64,000 nucleotides of DNA from Tubulanus polymorphus (Eukaryota; Nemertea; Palaeonemertea; Tubulaniformes; Tubulanidae), in the NCBI RefSeq assembly GCF_964204645.1, contig NC_134029.1, forward strand, positions 24,508,450 to 24,572,449, in the 5' to 3' direction. The notes beneath the pieces are model-generated. The model did not search any database and had not been told where the DNA came from. It saw only the letters and a list, made by a program, of their open reading frames with translations. Both the position numbers and the translations under genes were made by a program. Shown in pieces: positions 1-15,000 of this stretch; within the stretch, counting starts at the first letter, position 1; each line of letters starts with the position of its first letter.

Positions 1-104
1 AAAGCCGATCATTTCTCTGAAATAGCACAGCATTGTTTACTACCAGGCAATAGTGAGTTTACGCTTGAATAACGTTTTTTTTCTGATGTATTTTTCCAGC
101 TATT

Positions 105-3100
105 ATGAAACGAACTTTAAACTCGAAACCGGCAGAAAGTGATTCGGATTTATACAGTAGCGATGGCGGTACGATGATCGATGAGAATACTGATCTAGAA
201 TTAATGTAAGTTTGTATTCTCCTCCTCTGACTCTGCTGGATCAACCAAGTTTATAATACTAACGCACAGTAGACTGTGCTGTAGTCTTGAAGATCTGTTT
301 ATTGCTGATATGATACCAGTTTAATCATTTTTCGAACCGCATGAAGTATAAGTCATCCAGCTCTCAGTTATCGGACAGATTTTCTTGATCTGAATTTAGC
401 GCAGTTTTATTACACAGTATTAAACGTGCTTTGAAGGATGAAAGTATTAAGAGTGATGATTGACGAGGGTAGTGGCTGATAGCGAGAGTTCTGCCCTGAT
501 GTTTTAGAGTGGGTTACATGTTATTGAAATGTTATATGAATGATTATTTTCAGGGAAGATGATGAAAAGTTAGAGGAAGATGAAGAGATCAAAGAGAACA
601 GCGATACTGAAAGTCAATCCGATAATATCGAAGCTGAAGAAATTAATATTCATGAACTTTCAACACCGGTTATTGAAGACCTACCTGCAATACCTGATAA
701 TGAGACTATAGATGGAGCTGCGATCGCTACCGATGATGATTTATATAAAACCGATATCGCTGCAGTTATTCTCAGTATTCAAGAAGTTAGTGATGATTTA
801 AAGGTTGAAGATATTGAAACCTGTGATGGATTGTTAGATGCTGATCATGCTGTTGGTTTGACGAATGCTGGTCATGAAAGTAAAGAAGCTTTGATAAATG
901 AAGATGTTGAAATCGGTGATCTTGATAGCCGGGAGGTTCGTATTGACAGAGATACCCAGGACATTGATACCAGGGATACCCAGGATGTTGATACCCAGGA
1001 TATTGATACCCAGGAGGTGCCTGATAGGGATACCTTTGAGCTGAATATTGAGGATGGTCAGGTGATAGATATTACTATGAAAAGCCAAGATACTGACATA
1101 GTTGGACAGAAGACTGATCAAAATGGACAAGGGGCAAAGCATGATGGACAAGATGCTGAACAGGATGGACAAGATGCTGAGCAAGTTGGACAAGATGCTG
1201 AGCAGGATGGACAAGATGCTGAGCAGGATGGACAAGATGTTGGTGTTGCCTCCAATGAAACGTTTGATTTTACAAAGAATGAAGATGATTTAAAAGTTAA
1301 AGAAGCTGATCAAAACGAAACTGATTTATCCGTATTGAGTTTGAATCAAGGAATCGTTATAGAAATGATTCATGTCGATACTGACGAAGATGAGGATAAA
1401 AATGAAGAGAAACAGAATGAGGAAATACCAGAAAAACAATCTCAAACCGATAACACAGACAATGTGATTGAGGTGAAGGTCGATATGGATGGCTTGAAGG
1501 TTGAAACAGAAGAGGTGAAGGTCGATACAGATGAGGTGAAGGTCGATGCGGAGATAGATGGTAATAAAAAGCTCGAGGAGACGGAAGGAAAAGAAACGGA
1601 ATCAAAATCCGTAAAAACTGAGAAGAAAACGAAAACAAAACCTCAAACGAAGAAAGTCGTTAGTCCGGTTTCTGAGTATAAAAAACCGAATGTAGGATCT
1701 CGATTAGCGGATTACATTAATAAACCGGCGCCACCGCCTAAACCTAGACCTGAGAGAAAAACACCAGCAACTGTTATTCATCATAAGAAAAAAGATTCAC
1801 CCGATAAAACAACAGTTAAAGATAAAACACCGGTTAAAGATAAAACACCGGTTAAAGAACAACCGCCAAAAATAATAATCAAACGAGAACGACCGAAGAG
1901 TAAATGGGAGATGATCATGTCTAAAATAGAGGAAAATAAAGAGACGGAAAAAGTGAAACCAAAAACTGAAGTGAAAAGTCGTATCGATAAAACAGCACCA
2001 GCGAATAAAGAAACGACTAGTAAACAGACGACTAAAGAGACTAAAACGACTAGTAAACCGACGACTAATAAAGAGACAAAAGCTCCTATAAAACGACGAC
2101 AGAGCGCCCCGATGCCTGATTTCAGTTCCGTCAAAAGTCGTTTAAACATCGATTCATCGAATCAAAAACGTAAATTATCGCTGCATCCGGAGACAAGAAT
2201 TCAGAAAAAAAATCAGGAGAATTTGGCTTCAACTTCAGCAGCAGGAGGAGCAGGAGGAGGAGGAGGAGCAGGAGCAGGGAGCAGATTGAGTTCAGCACGC
2301 AGCAGTAGATCTGATCTTAATACTTCATCATCTAATTCTAAACGTAGTAATTCTATTTGTAAGTATCTCTCATTCCCCTCATCCTTCCCTCACCATCCCC
2401 TCAACCTCTCCTAACCATTCCCTCAACCAATCCACATCCTCTCCTCACTCCTCACCCTCCATTCAACCACTGCTTATATTGACTTTATTTGAATTGTTTT
2501 TAAATTCAGTGCAAGAGAAACCGATGAATAAAACATCAGCGAGTTTGAAGAGAGAGAAATCACAAAGTACATTGAGTATGAAATCAGATATATCACAGGT
2601 TAGTGACATTCTTACCTGATTCGATTGTAGATATTTATGGCTGTCCACTGATAGCCTGTCCACATACCCTGTTCACTGATACCCTGTTCACTGAAAGAGG
2701 GGGCCTCAATAATCAAAAGTTAAGTTATTTAGAAATGAAATTAAGCATAATTAAAAAGTTGAGAATTGTCCTTAGATCTTAGCGAAATTCATGGATTCAT
2801 ATAGCTGATTGACTGTTGAGGTAGGTAAGGTGTAAGGAGTCTAATACTGGACGGTGTTCAATGTTTAGTTTGTTGTGAGATTCATGAATATTTTGTTGCT
2901 ATAGGTTCTATTCGGGCCCAGACAGGCCCCCGGGCACACCTCTGGGCAGCGGCGTAGGCGCCGAGCTACTGTTTGCTGTAATTGTGAAATATTGGTTTGT
3001 GTTTAAAAATATTCAAACTATTTCTCGATATCTCTAATACTTGTATCATATAAAACTACCGGGTTTAAACTCAGTCTAACTTCTATAAACCACCGGGTTG

Positions 3101-6100
3101 CCCTCACTCAACTCAACCTCATTGAACCTCAATACTCTGTGTTTGTATCATTGAATAAACTTTATCGCTTCATAATGAAATAATGTGCTCTGCTAAAACG
3201 TGATAATTTGCTGCTCTATTTGTAGCTTATATTTGTATTCACTGAACTCTGCGTTCAATACTATTATCTACTAATATTAATTTATGATCATTATTATTTT
3301 TGTTCTGATGGATTCCAGATAACGGGTATCAGTAGCTGGACCCCTCCAACCTGTATCCCTCCTTCCCTCCATCTCACATATTAAATGCCGCATAAACCAT
3401 TCTTGCAATTTTTGATTGAAAATTATCCAGAGCAGGAAGGGGGATGGCTCCGAGCTGAGGAAGGGGGATGGCTCCTAGCTGAGGAAGGGGGGATGGTTCC
3501 TGGCTGAAGGGGGGATGGTTCCTGGCTGAAGGGGATCTCAGGCTGCAGTTTTGATACCTGCATTTACTATTATGTTGATAAACAATTGATTGAATTATTT
3601 TGTTGTTTGTTTGTAACAGCGAAACAGAAAGAAGATTACATCCTCCTCATCCTCGACTCTAAAACAGCAGCAGACTGATACAGCTGTGAGCAATTATATA
3701 TTAACCCTTTATAATCTCTCGACACAGCTGATCTTCATCATATCACACTGAATCGGATTGTGATCGCTCTGTGATCGCAATGGTTTATAAAGGGTTATTA
3801 TATTTCTGGTGTATAAAATCTGTAAATTTGGTTTGCTTTTGATTATTTGTAGTGTTGCTATTAGACTCTAGGTGTCACTACTGCGGTTAAAGAAAGCTTT
3901 CTAATCGATATTTAATATTTAATTAAGGGGCGGAGTTTCATCGTACAGGTGTCAATCATATTGTTACTATCCTGGCTGTGTAAATCAATAATTGATATAA
4001 CCAATATTAGTTAATTGTATATAATAGTAGAGATACCAGTATCACGTATTGATGTTAAACTGTTGGCATGAATATACGTAGTATCTTTGTTGTTAATGAA
4101 CCTACCTTACAGGGTGGGGCGGGGCGGGGTGGGGCGGGGCGGGGCGGGCTGGTCTCCCCAATTTCTGGCCCTACGCTCTTCCCTATATTTGTATTGTACA
4201 CACATGAGACAAACTCTCGAGTGGGTTCCTCTGAGGAGGTTCCTCTGAGTGGGTTCCTCTCAGCGGTTTCCTCTGAGTGGGTCCTTCTGAGAAGGTTCCA
4301 CTGAGAAAGTTCCTCTGAGAAGGTTCCTCTGAGTGGGTTCTTCTGAGAAGGTTCCTCTGAGAAGGTTCCTCTGATGTTCCTCTGAGTGGGTTCCTCTGAG
4401 AAGGTTCCTCTGAGTGGGTTCCTCTGAGTGGGTTCCTCTGAGTGGTTTCCTCTGAGTGGGTTCCTCTGAGAAGGTTCCTTTTAGCGGGTTCATGGAGTGG
4501 GTTCCCTCAATTATGATTTATGTTTGATGATTGATGTGATTAATCTATTTAGCCGATCTCTCACTGGGACTCGAATTAACACCACATCTTACAGTAATTA
4601 TCGCTGATTGGTATCTCCTCCTCTCTCGATATTATCAATGGCTGCTTGTTTCATCGTTATATCATAGATTCTAGGGGGCATTGAAACTATTGATTTAAAT
4701 CTAATTCGATCAATCTTAATTTAACTCGTGGCCTTTAATTGAATTAATCTCTAAATCAATTCTAATCTATTTAATTTATTATCTATACGGTTTATCTATG
4801 GGTTAATGCTATATACAGTACTATATATATATATATATATAATATGTATTCATGTATATTTTGCTTTTTAAATTGTTTATGAATCATGAAAAGTTTAGTA
4901 ATTATTTGTTTCGTTAATGTATGAAGCTCATTGTATTCAGTATATTGATGATTGTTTTGCGTATTTTGCTTGCGTTTCATTTTTTGGAATGATTACGCTC
5001 GATGCTCTCTCTCTCTCTCTCTCTCTCTTTTTCTCTTTCTCTCGAGATTCTGTAATTGAGAATTTATTTGATATTTTCAGTTATCCGTGAATTCTTCCTC
5101 GGCGTCCAGTCGACCAGTAACGCCCCGTAGTGGTGTCAAAACGAACCGCGTCAGGAGACAATCTCTTTCAGCTAGATCCAATCATTCAGGTCAGTTTCAA
5201 ATATAATCAACATTAGATATCTACACAGATACATGCACTTGCCGCAGGTCGCTTCAGGTCTCATGCAGCCAGTAAATGAAATATTCTCAACAAGTGAATT
5301 ACAGGGCACTCTGAGATACGAGAGAAATCCCACAATAATTCAGTCCGATGATGGCTAATAGTCTTTAGCGTGAAATACACTTTTATTCAAGAACTTTTCA
5401 TCTTTCAAATTATTGTAGGATTTCTCTCATAAATTTCAGTAACTTTGTCGCGTGATAATCGAGGGGGTGTTGGTTAATCAGCTTCGTACGAAGCGCGCTG
5501 TTGACTATAATCTCGATATTTTTAGTTCAAGTTTGAAATATCTCAATTTACATTATTTACGTTACGCAGTTTGCTACAATAAATTTTTATCCAGAAATAT
5601 CAAAATCAAAGCTATCAGATCAGCTGTGCGATTCTGAATTTAGCCGATGATGCAGGAGAGATGGATTGATGCTGATTAATCTAGTTTTTTTTGCTCGAGG
5701 CTCAGAGATGTTTTTAAACGGAATATGATTCATAGAAAAATGTGTGAAGGTTACGAGAGATTTACCTTCCCTCCTAAACTCACAGTTTCGTTTTTCACGA
5801 AATTAACAATCTCGTCAAATTAACAAACGCATCGATTGAAAAAACAAATACTTTAATTTACATTAAATTTACAACAAATCGAACAGTAACATATTTCCGT
5901 GGGGTTTTAATTATCGCTAGTCGACTCTGACGAATTTAAAAGTCTAACGAATATAAGGATTGTATATAGTTCTCACAGCTTGGTTCTCTATAGCCTATAC
6001 CATATGTTACTGGTAAATATCTGCTTCATTCTGGGAACTGCACTGGCACCGAGAGTATCCGCTGTCTCGATCGCCGTATAGTATGCCTAACGTTGGCTGT

Positions 6101-9100
6101 TTTGGACGCAGGAGGGGTAAAGCCCAAATTACACCCTTGGCTAATATCGATGAGACAGTTCTGGAATCAAAAAAATCTTTTAAACTTTTCAAGAATAAAT
6201 CATCAAAGGGTGAGTGTATGAGAATGTTTATTTCAGACTCAGAGAGCACATCGGTTTTACACATCGGTTTGTGGTGTACCTGGTGTAACAGTGATTACAG
6301 TGATTACCAGTACAATGATTACAGTGTTGTTGTTCGCTTGGGTTCTGATGGGAACAGCTATTTAGTTATTGAGTATTTGATCTATCTCTAGCCTAGTGCC
6401 AGTGGAGAGTGAATTTAACCTATATCAAATTTCTGAATTCATTAAAATCAATTTATTTATGAAGTTTGATGTTGATTTTCATGAGTGAATGAGGTTTATT
6501 TGATCTCAACAGCAGCTGTCGCTGTCGCTGTCACTGTCAGTCTGCTGACCCATTACTCTTATACTGAGCAAATACAGAGTTCAATATGAGCAAAAACATT
6601 TCATATTGATCTGAAAAGGCAGGTTTTAAACTCATTTTTTTCCAGTGGGTTAGTAAGAGGAACTGCTGTCATGAATCAATCATTGAAGTGATCAGTTTTG
6701 ATTTGTGTGAATCAGATATAGTTGAATGACTCATATTCCCTCTCACTCTCTAGTCTCTCCTCTCTCTAGTCTCTCCTCTCCCTAGTCTCTCCTCTCTCTA
6801 GTCTCTCCTCTCTCTAGTCTCTCCTCTCTCTAGTCTCTCCTCTCTCTAGTCTCTCATCTCTCTAGTCTCTCATCTCTCTAGTCTCTCCTCTCTCTAGTCT
6901 CTCCTCTCTCTAGTCTCTCCTCTCTCTAGTCTCTCCACTCTCTAGTCTCTCCTCTCTCTAGTCTCTCCTCTCTCTAGTCTCTCCTCTCTCTAGTCTCTCC
7001 ACTCTCTAGTCTCTCCTCTCTCTAGTCTCTCCTCTCTCTAGTCTCTCCTCTCTCTAGTCTCTCATCTCTCTAGTCTCTCATCTCTCTAGTCTCTCCTCTC
7101 TCTAGTCTCTCCTCTCTCTAGTCTCTCCACTCTCTAGTCTCTCTTCTCTCTAGTCTCTCATCTCTCTAGTCTCTCCTCTCTCTAGTCTCTCCTCTCTCTA
7201 GTCTCTCATCTCTCTAGTCTCTCCTCTCTCTAGTCTCTCCTCTCTCTAGTCTCTCCTCTCTCTAGTCTCTCCTCTCTAAAAAGTGTATATTTAGGCTAAA
7301 AAGTGTATTTCATTACATCTACTTCCTGTTTATAGTTTGACAGCCTTGACACTAGCCCTGACCTGTGACATTACAGATCCCCAATGGCTGGGATATAACC
7401 CTAACCCTAGGTCAGGTGACCAGTGACATCACAGATCCCCAATGGCTGGGATATAACCCTAACCCTAGGTCAGGCGACACCAGTGACATCACAGATCCCA
7501 ATGGCTGGGATCTAACCCTAACCCTAGGTCAGGTGACCAGTGACGTCACAGATCCCAATGGCTGGGATCTAACCCTAACCCTAGGTCAGGTGACCAGTGA
7601 CATCACAGATCCCAATGGCTGGGATCTAACCCTAACCCTAGGGTCAGGTGACCCTAGGTCAGGTGACCAGTGACATCACAGATCACAATGGCTGGGATCT
7701 AACCCTAACCCTAGGTCAGGTGACCGGTGACATGACAGCCAATCACAGAACCAGCTCTAGGTCAGGTGACCAGTGATTGGAAGTACAGCATCTGTCAATA
7801 GTGCTGCCATCTTTAGACTAATTGTAGTACTACTCACTACATTGATGTACACAATATTTACAAAATATTTGTAAATATTTGATAGTAAACAATATAAGTG
7901 ATACTACATGCTTATAGTATAAACACTGGGGAACATTCACATACAACTACGTAATTCATTCTATTATCATTAATAAACTTATAGTCATTTGAATAAATAA
8001 TGAATTTAATCCTAATAATGAAATGATTCGCTTGTTATTCTACAAATGACGACAAGTTGTTTTTACTTGAGATTTGCGGAGGATATTATTTTATCGTAGA
8101 GTTCAAACCGTGTGATGGACCTGTACAGTGTCGCCACTTTGCTGCTGCTGCTGCTGCTGCTACGTACCGATATTGCTGGTATCCGTTGCTATGGTTACTG
8201 GTTGTTCAGTATGATTAATGATGATGATGGAATTATTCATGTGAGGAATGAGTCTCACAGAGAGACAGACAGAATGTGGGGAGAGAGAGGGGTGGAACAG
8301 GGTGACTGAGAAAGCAGTTTGAGAGGAGAGAATGAGGAAAGAGAGAAGAGAAGGAATATGTTTTATGTTTATTCCCATTATGAAATGAATCTACTATAGT
8401 CCCTGTACATTTTACTTGAATCTGTAGATATCAGGGGTTCGGGGATAGGGGTAGGGGGAGGGTTTAATCCTGGTGGGATTATCTCATACACATGGATTAC
8501 AGATGTGGATCAGAAAGAAAGACATTGATTCTATGTAAAACATCTGCAGTAGTTACACATCTGGTTGAAATATTTCATCTTTAATGCGGAGATACCTGAT
8601 ACGGAGATGTGATATATTAGTTAATGTTAACTAATATTGATAACTGATTATATTAGTGTGTGTCTCACAGCAGTGTGTGTAATAGAGAGAGAATGAACGC
8701 AAGCTGCTCTAACAGCACACAGCACACAGCACACACACAGACACTACTCACTGCTAACTGACTGTACACGTTACAGCGTCACCACACTGTCTATATATAC
8801 AACACCACCAGTAACGGGTACTGTCGTCGTCGTCAGTGTCTGTCTGCCTCATCGGAGATTTAAATCACTGGATTAAAACGTAATCGTAGTAGTTTGGATT
8901 ATCGCAGTTTGGATTATGATAATTGAGGATTAGTTGAGGATGGTTCAGTTTGATCTCAGGTTGCGTTGAGGGAAGGCGTTGGTCCGATCTTATTGATTCA
9001 TTCTCTCACTGATTCTTTTCTCAGTCATCAATCAAATGAATTATATTAAAGAAAGTCTCGCGTCGTGCGATTGAGAAGGTTTTTTATTTTCTATTGCGTC

Positions 9101-11995
9101 ATTATTTTATCAGGGTTTACAATACACAGACATGTAGTGCGTATTGACACATAGAACAAATGTTATTTTAAATTTCCTCGTCGACAATTCTTTCTTCTCG
9201 TCGATGGAAAGAAGTTCATCTTTTCAAAAAAAGATTCTTAACCAGGAAAATAACTGAAATCAAACTGATTGTTTTTATCTTCATTTCACCATCGAAACGA
9301 GCGGAATGAAATTATTTATTAGAAAGATTTGATCCGATAAATGATTGGTCGTTTGGTAACCGTGGTTACAGATTTGAAGAGTTATATCATGATAGAATAT
9401 AAAAGAAAAACAGCTGTTTGGTTTATTGATTTATTGATTATTTACTGATATAGGTATCGGTATTGATAGAGATAGTAGTAGGTCTCTAAAATATTTTGAA
9501 CATTGTTAGAAATGTATTGAGATAGAACCGTATTGAGATAGAACCGTATTGAGATATTGAGTATCTCAATTAGTAATCAGTTTATTTGCACTAGAATTGA
9601 TACATTTTGTTACGATGATGCAATTCATTTAAAACAGATGAATTTTTTTATGAACTGATTTCAGAAATTTCTATACATTTTATCAGTGAATAGAAAGTAT
9701 TCAATGATTGTAATATTGAGAAATATTGTGACGAGACATGATTTATAAACTCCCTGTAGTTTTATATAATAATACAATAGACATTTAGTTGTAAGCTCTT
9801 CACAATAAACCAGATCCGTAAATAGAAAACTGTCTGAATACTTCATTCACGCCTTAAATTACAATTTAACAAAAACGTGCTTTTTGTCGCAAACACATCG
9901 TCATGTAATAATACAGAATGTACATACAGAATGTGAGTAACCAACGTTTTATACGTTTCATCAGGATCAACTAGTAAATACTGATCATACTCTGATTGTT
10001 GTGTGGAATATATAGTTTTTTCTGATTTTATGGTTCAGTTCACTGAACCGTTTAATCATAATCATCATTATAAAACAATCTATCGCTATGGTAATGCGCA
10101 GATATAACGGTGGTGTTTGTTGAGTTGATTTCGAGAAATGATGAACATCCAGGGATGTATTATAAACGGTTGCTATAACGACACGGACCCGGGTTAAATT
10201 ACCTCAGTGTTACGGATACTAGATACCGGTATCATGACCGGGTATCGCTGGATACCGGTATCACGACCGGGTATCGCTGGATTCCGGTATCAATCGGACA
10301 GACAGGCAGATGGTCAAAATGCTGCTGAGGAATTTGATGGAATTTAAAACTTGACAAGATAAGATTTGTTAAATATCCATGACAATGAAATTAAATACTC
10401 AACGCCCGGCAACCAGTGACACTAAACCGGGATCAAAAACTCCTAGAGTTAACGCTAGGAGTTCAGCAGCGACCGGAGGGCCGAGTACGCGTCCTCGCGG
10501 TGGAGCAGCGGGATCGAGTTCACGACCTCACAGTGCAGCAGCAGCAGCAGCGACCGGGACAGGGACTACTCCAGCTAGGACTCCAACTCGTAAAAAACAA
10601 TCAACAGATTCAAAACCTGAACCAGCCACATCGGTTTCACGCAGTTCCCCCGTTAAAAAACAAACAAAACCGGCGACAGCGCCACCTAGGAGTACGCTAC
10701 GTAATAACACGGCGACCTCTCCGTTAAAACAACGCGACTCAACAAACAATAATAAACCGGCATCTAAATTAACCCCGACTAAAACTAAATCGCCTCTTTC
10801 TAACGGTTCTCGTAGGTCTAGTGTAGATGTAGTTGGTAAGTAGTGATTGTACACTGAGGGTTGTTACGTTTCTATCGACGTTTCATCACGGTTTTGATTT
10901 GTTTGTATTTTATAGATTCAAAACCTCGACCGAATTCAGCGGGGGTCGGCGTATCACCTCGCGGTACTCCTAAAAAATCATCAGATACAACAACAACAGC
11001 CAACAAGAAGTCACAAGGGACTCCAGAGTCATCTAAACGTTCAGGTAACAGCACCCCTTACACTCATCCCCTCAGTCCTTCCCCCCTCACGTTGTTCAAC
11101 CCCCCTCATTAATTCTTCTCGTAACCTCGTAAAGACTATGTACATATAGTTTGAAATTGATGTGTCATATACTTAGACACTATTTATAGTTTGAAAAAAA
11201 TGGATGTTGATATTGAAGACAATTTCTGTGCGTCTCGAGACGCTTTGACCTTAAAGAAACGTTTGAGAAAAAAACCCTAATTCAATAATCAGATTATAAC
11301 ATTGTGTCAGCTCACTGATAACAATGAGGAATGTAGTAAGAATGTTGATTGGCTGAATTCTATGAGACAGTAGGGGGGTATGATATATCGATCGTCTCGC
11401 TCGCTCTGCAGTCAGTTTAAAGCGATGGATAAATTTCATGGGCATCAGTTTTTATTCGGAAAAATGATGAGATTTTCATTCAGATATTATAACATTTATA
11501 CAGGTACATGAAATATCTCAGCTCAGTTTACAAGTTATAGATTTTCATGAAACTAAAATCTTGCCGTGAAAATTATTGTATGAATTGTTGATATCTTTTG
11601 CAGATCAGAAAACTAAGAAATCAGGATCACAAGTCGGCGCCCATCAGCCCGATTTAGTGAGTAATTCGATCGGATCACGGGCCCACGCCGCCCAAGAGAT
11701 TAGTCGTTTAGAAGCCCTATGCGAGGCCCGCACGAAGGAACTTAATTTAACTAAGATGCAACTTAAAGACAACATACAAGGTTTCGATGCTATGGCGATT
11801 ATGGTGCAGTATCTTACTACTGAGGTTAGTTTTTATCTGTTAGCTGTGCTCGATTTTACTTTATGATAAACGTAAATAAAACAGTTATTTTTAACTCTGA
11901 ACATCACTTGTAAAACACACTCAGTGAGTGCTTACGATTATTGAAGAGCTGATATTTTTCTTGTTTGATGTAAATTGATATAAAGCACTTCTCTT

Positions 11996-12055
<60 letters not shown>

Positions 12056-15000
12056 CTCTCATGCTGAGTTACACCTGGGTGATTCACGTTTACTGAGTTA
12101 GAGTTTACTATGTTAGAGTACAGTTATAAAAATGTTAATCCAAACATTGAATATAATCAGCAGCCTACAGCACAGCTCTCACACTCACTTCCTCTTTAAT
12201 CTCTTTCTAATAATGGCTGATATTGAAAGACTTAAAACTAATGTCTGATCAAAAGGGTTTAATGCACAAGTCAAACAATTTCATTAACAACAAAAGTGAT
12301 TTCTTTCAATATAAAGTCTTTATTATATCCATTAGTCTTCATTTCAACTCTGAGGATATAACTCCTCCACCCTGTAGAAGGTCTCCCACCCTGTAGAAGG
12401 TCCCCCCATTATGTAGATGGTTGTACATATAACATATAAACTGATATAAAGATCTTGCTTTATGTTTTTTAGGTGGATGCATTTTCGGTGCCAAAATTGA
12501 CTGCTGATTTAAAACAAACTCAAACTACAGTAGCCGGGCTACAGTCTCAACTCGGTATGAAAACATACCTCGCAATTTACTATAATCTACTCTATTGAGT
12601 TGTGTTACTGTGGAACTGGATCCAGAACTGTAGAACTGAGTCCATAACTGTGGTACTGGATCTAGAACTGTGGAACTGGATCCAGAACTGTGGCCAAAAG
12701 TTGCATGTTATTCTTGAATGAAATATGACATTTCTCAATTTAGCTTCACGCCTATTGATTACTTATGATTGATTATTGATTACTTTTTCCTCTACAGAAA
12801 ATTTATCTACAGAAAAATGCGAGTTGGAAACTTCGATACAAGACTTGATTGAGAAACATAAAGAATCAACGGAAACAGTTCAAACTGAGCATTTAACACA
12901 ATTACAATGTCTCGAAGAGAGATTAGTGAAAAAACATTCTGAAGAATTAGAAAAAAGTAAGTTGTGAAAATTGTAACAAAACTGATTCTATGGCGGTGGT
13001 AGATTTAGACTGGATTAATCTGATTTGAAATATTGTATAACTCAGTTCAGTGTTAGGTATGAAATGGTTAGTTCTTCATTTTCGATTCTTTGAACAACTT
13101 CTGGAGTCAAATCTGGATCCATTTCAAGTAGAATTGGGTTCTAGTAAAGTGTTTATTGAAATAATTATGTAGAATTTTGCATGATATTTAATTGTTGTAT
13201 GAGTGATTTGTGTATTTTTCAGTTGTTGACCAACACTCTCATGAAGTAAACACTTTAAAGTCATATCATGAAAAGCATGTAAGTAAAACTATATATAAAT
13301 ATATATATATATCAAGTGTTTACCGCTCTGTTAGAATATATGAAATTAAAAACTGAAATTTTATAAAAGTCATAGTTTTTGAAAAAACCTCTCAATTCCC
13401 TTTAAAGTCTTGAAGAAAATGTTTAATTTGCTCTTGTAATAATCCGTATTAAGGTGTTATTCATGTTGACTCTGTCTCTGGACTCTTTCTGCTGTGACTT
13501 GGAGTCAGTTTAATATCATAGACTAAAATTCCGAATGAATCTACAAGCTCAAAATATCTCCACAATAACGTTGAGCTGTTTTTTGGATATGTTTAATTGC
13601 GATGAAAGAATTTGACTAAATTTGTCGCTGTTTTGATGTGTTTACAGTTAAAAACAGTCGAAAGTGAACAAGAGAATTACATGAAACATTTAGAACAGAG
13701 TCACAGTGAAAGATTATCAGTGCAGGGACAGAAACATGAACAACAACTTGATGGTATGTTAGTACTACTGTATTATAAACACTGGATACTGATTCAAACA
13801 ATAAACACCCCCCTCTCCGTCTCTCCCCCTCTCTCCCTCTCCCTCTCTCTCCCCTCTCTCTCCCCTCTCCCTCTCTCTCCCTCTATCTCCCCTCTCTCCC
13901 TCTCTCCCTCTCTCCCTCTCCCCTCCCTTCAAGGACAGCACTCTCATGAAACTCATTAGAAAACTAAGAATTTGGATAGAATAAATTCATTTGAACTGAT
14001 AATGGAATTAGTTATTTTGGAGACTCCAGGCTGTGTAACCGTCTAGAAATTGAAAGGTTTCTCTAAGGAAGACACACACCTCCGTATTGCTGTCTTCCCG
14101 CCCTGAGACTGATCGGTTTATGAGAGGGTGAGATTGTTGTGATCAGTATCCGGTGTTGATGTTTATTTTCTATACAGTTAAACGATATCAAACTGAAACA
14201 CGAAGAAGCCGCGATCGATTTAAAATCTCGTCAAGAAAACGAACTGAAAGAATTTGAGGAGCGCGATCAAAGACATATCAGTGGTATGATTAATCGACAC
14301 ATGGGGGCGCCGCTACACAACTCACAACATTGGAAACTTTTTAACCCTTTCAGTGCTGACTAATTTATACCCGAAAGGGCTGGAGATAATTTGAAAATTT
14401 TGAAAATTCCACCTCACAGTGCGTTAAATAACGGGCATACTGCTATATTGTATCTACTCCGCAGCATTAGTAACTACGTTGCAATATTTCACTATGTTTG
14501 ACAAGTGCTGCGAAGTACTGAAAGGGTTAAATATTGACTGAAAAACAGTGCACTATACAAAATTGGATCATTTGAAAGTTTTCCAGTGAACCAGTTTTTA
14601 TCGAGCACAAAACATGAATAAATGCGATATAAACTCGTCTGCTAACAGAACCAGTCCGTCTGACAACAAGGCACGATTCTTTCCGTTAAATTAGGTTTAT
14701 TTAAGCGACTGACACGATGTAAAAATCAATCAGTCAAAAGAAAGTCGATGCCAACACTTTAGAATGTTTGCTCGTATGTTATGGATATAAGTTGACAGTT
14801 GCAGGTTTTATTAACACACTTGTGATTGTCTGGGGAAGATATTGCATAAATTAGAAGGATATCGCTTTTCGCTGTAGGGTTTCACAGTGAAATATAGATC
14901 AGTGGAATTAGATCCTTGTAACAGAAGGAAATATCTATAAATTTCTCGTATAGAATAATGTTTTAAACTGTGTATTTATGGATAGTTTAGTTAAAACTCA

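Noticed and set aside
834-1235. Minus-strand open frame opposite the large MTUS exon
   Set aside because: It is the complement of the GQDAEQD and DTQDI repeats; Leu/Ser/Ile-rich composition is a shadow of Asp/Gln codons.
7365-7740. Interstitial telomere (CCCTAA)n
   Set aside because: Only two CCCTAA steps per 57-bp unit, embedded in other conserved sequence; not a telomeric tract.
13934-13960. Exon after the CT tract (CTTCAAG then GACAGCACTCTC)
   Set aside because: In phase 1 it reads GQHSHETH then a stop, and no donor follows. The similarity to DQHSHEV of exon 13223 is intriguing but too short.
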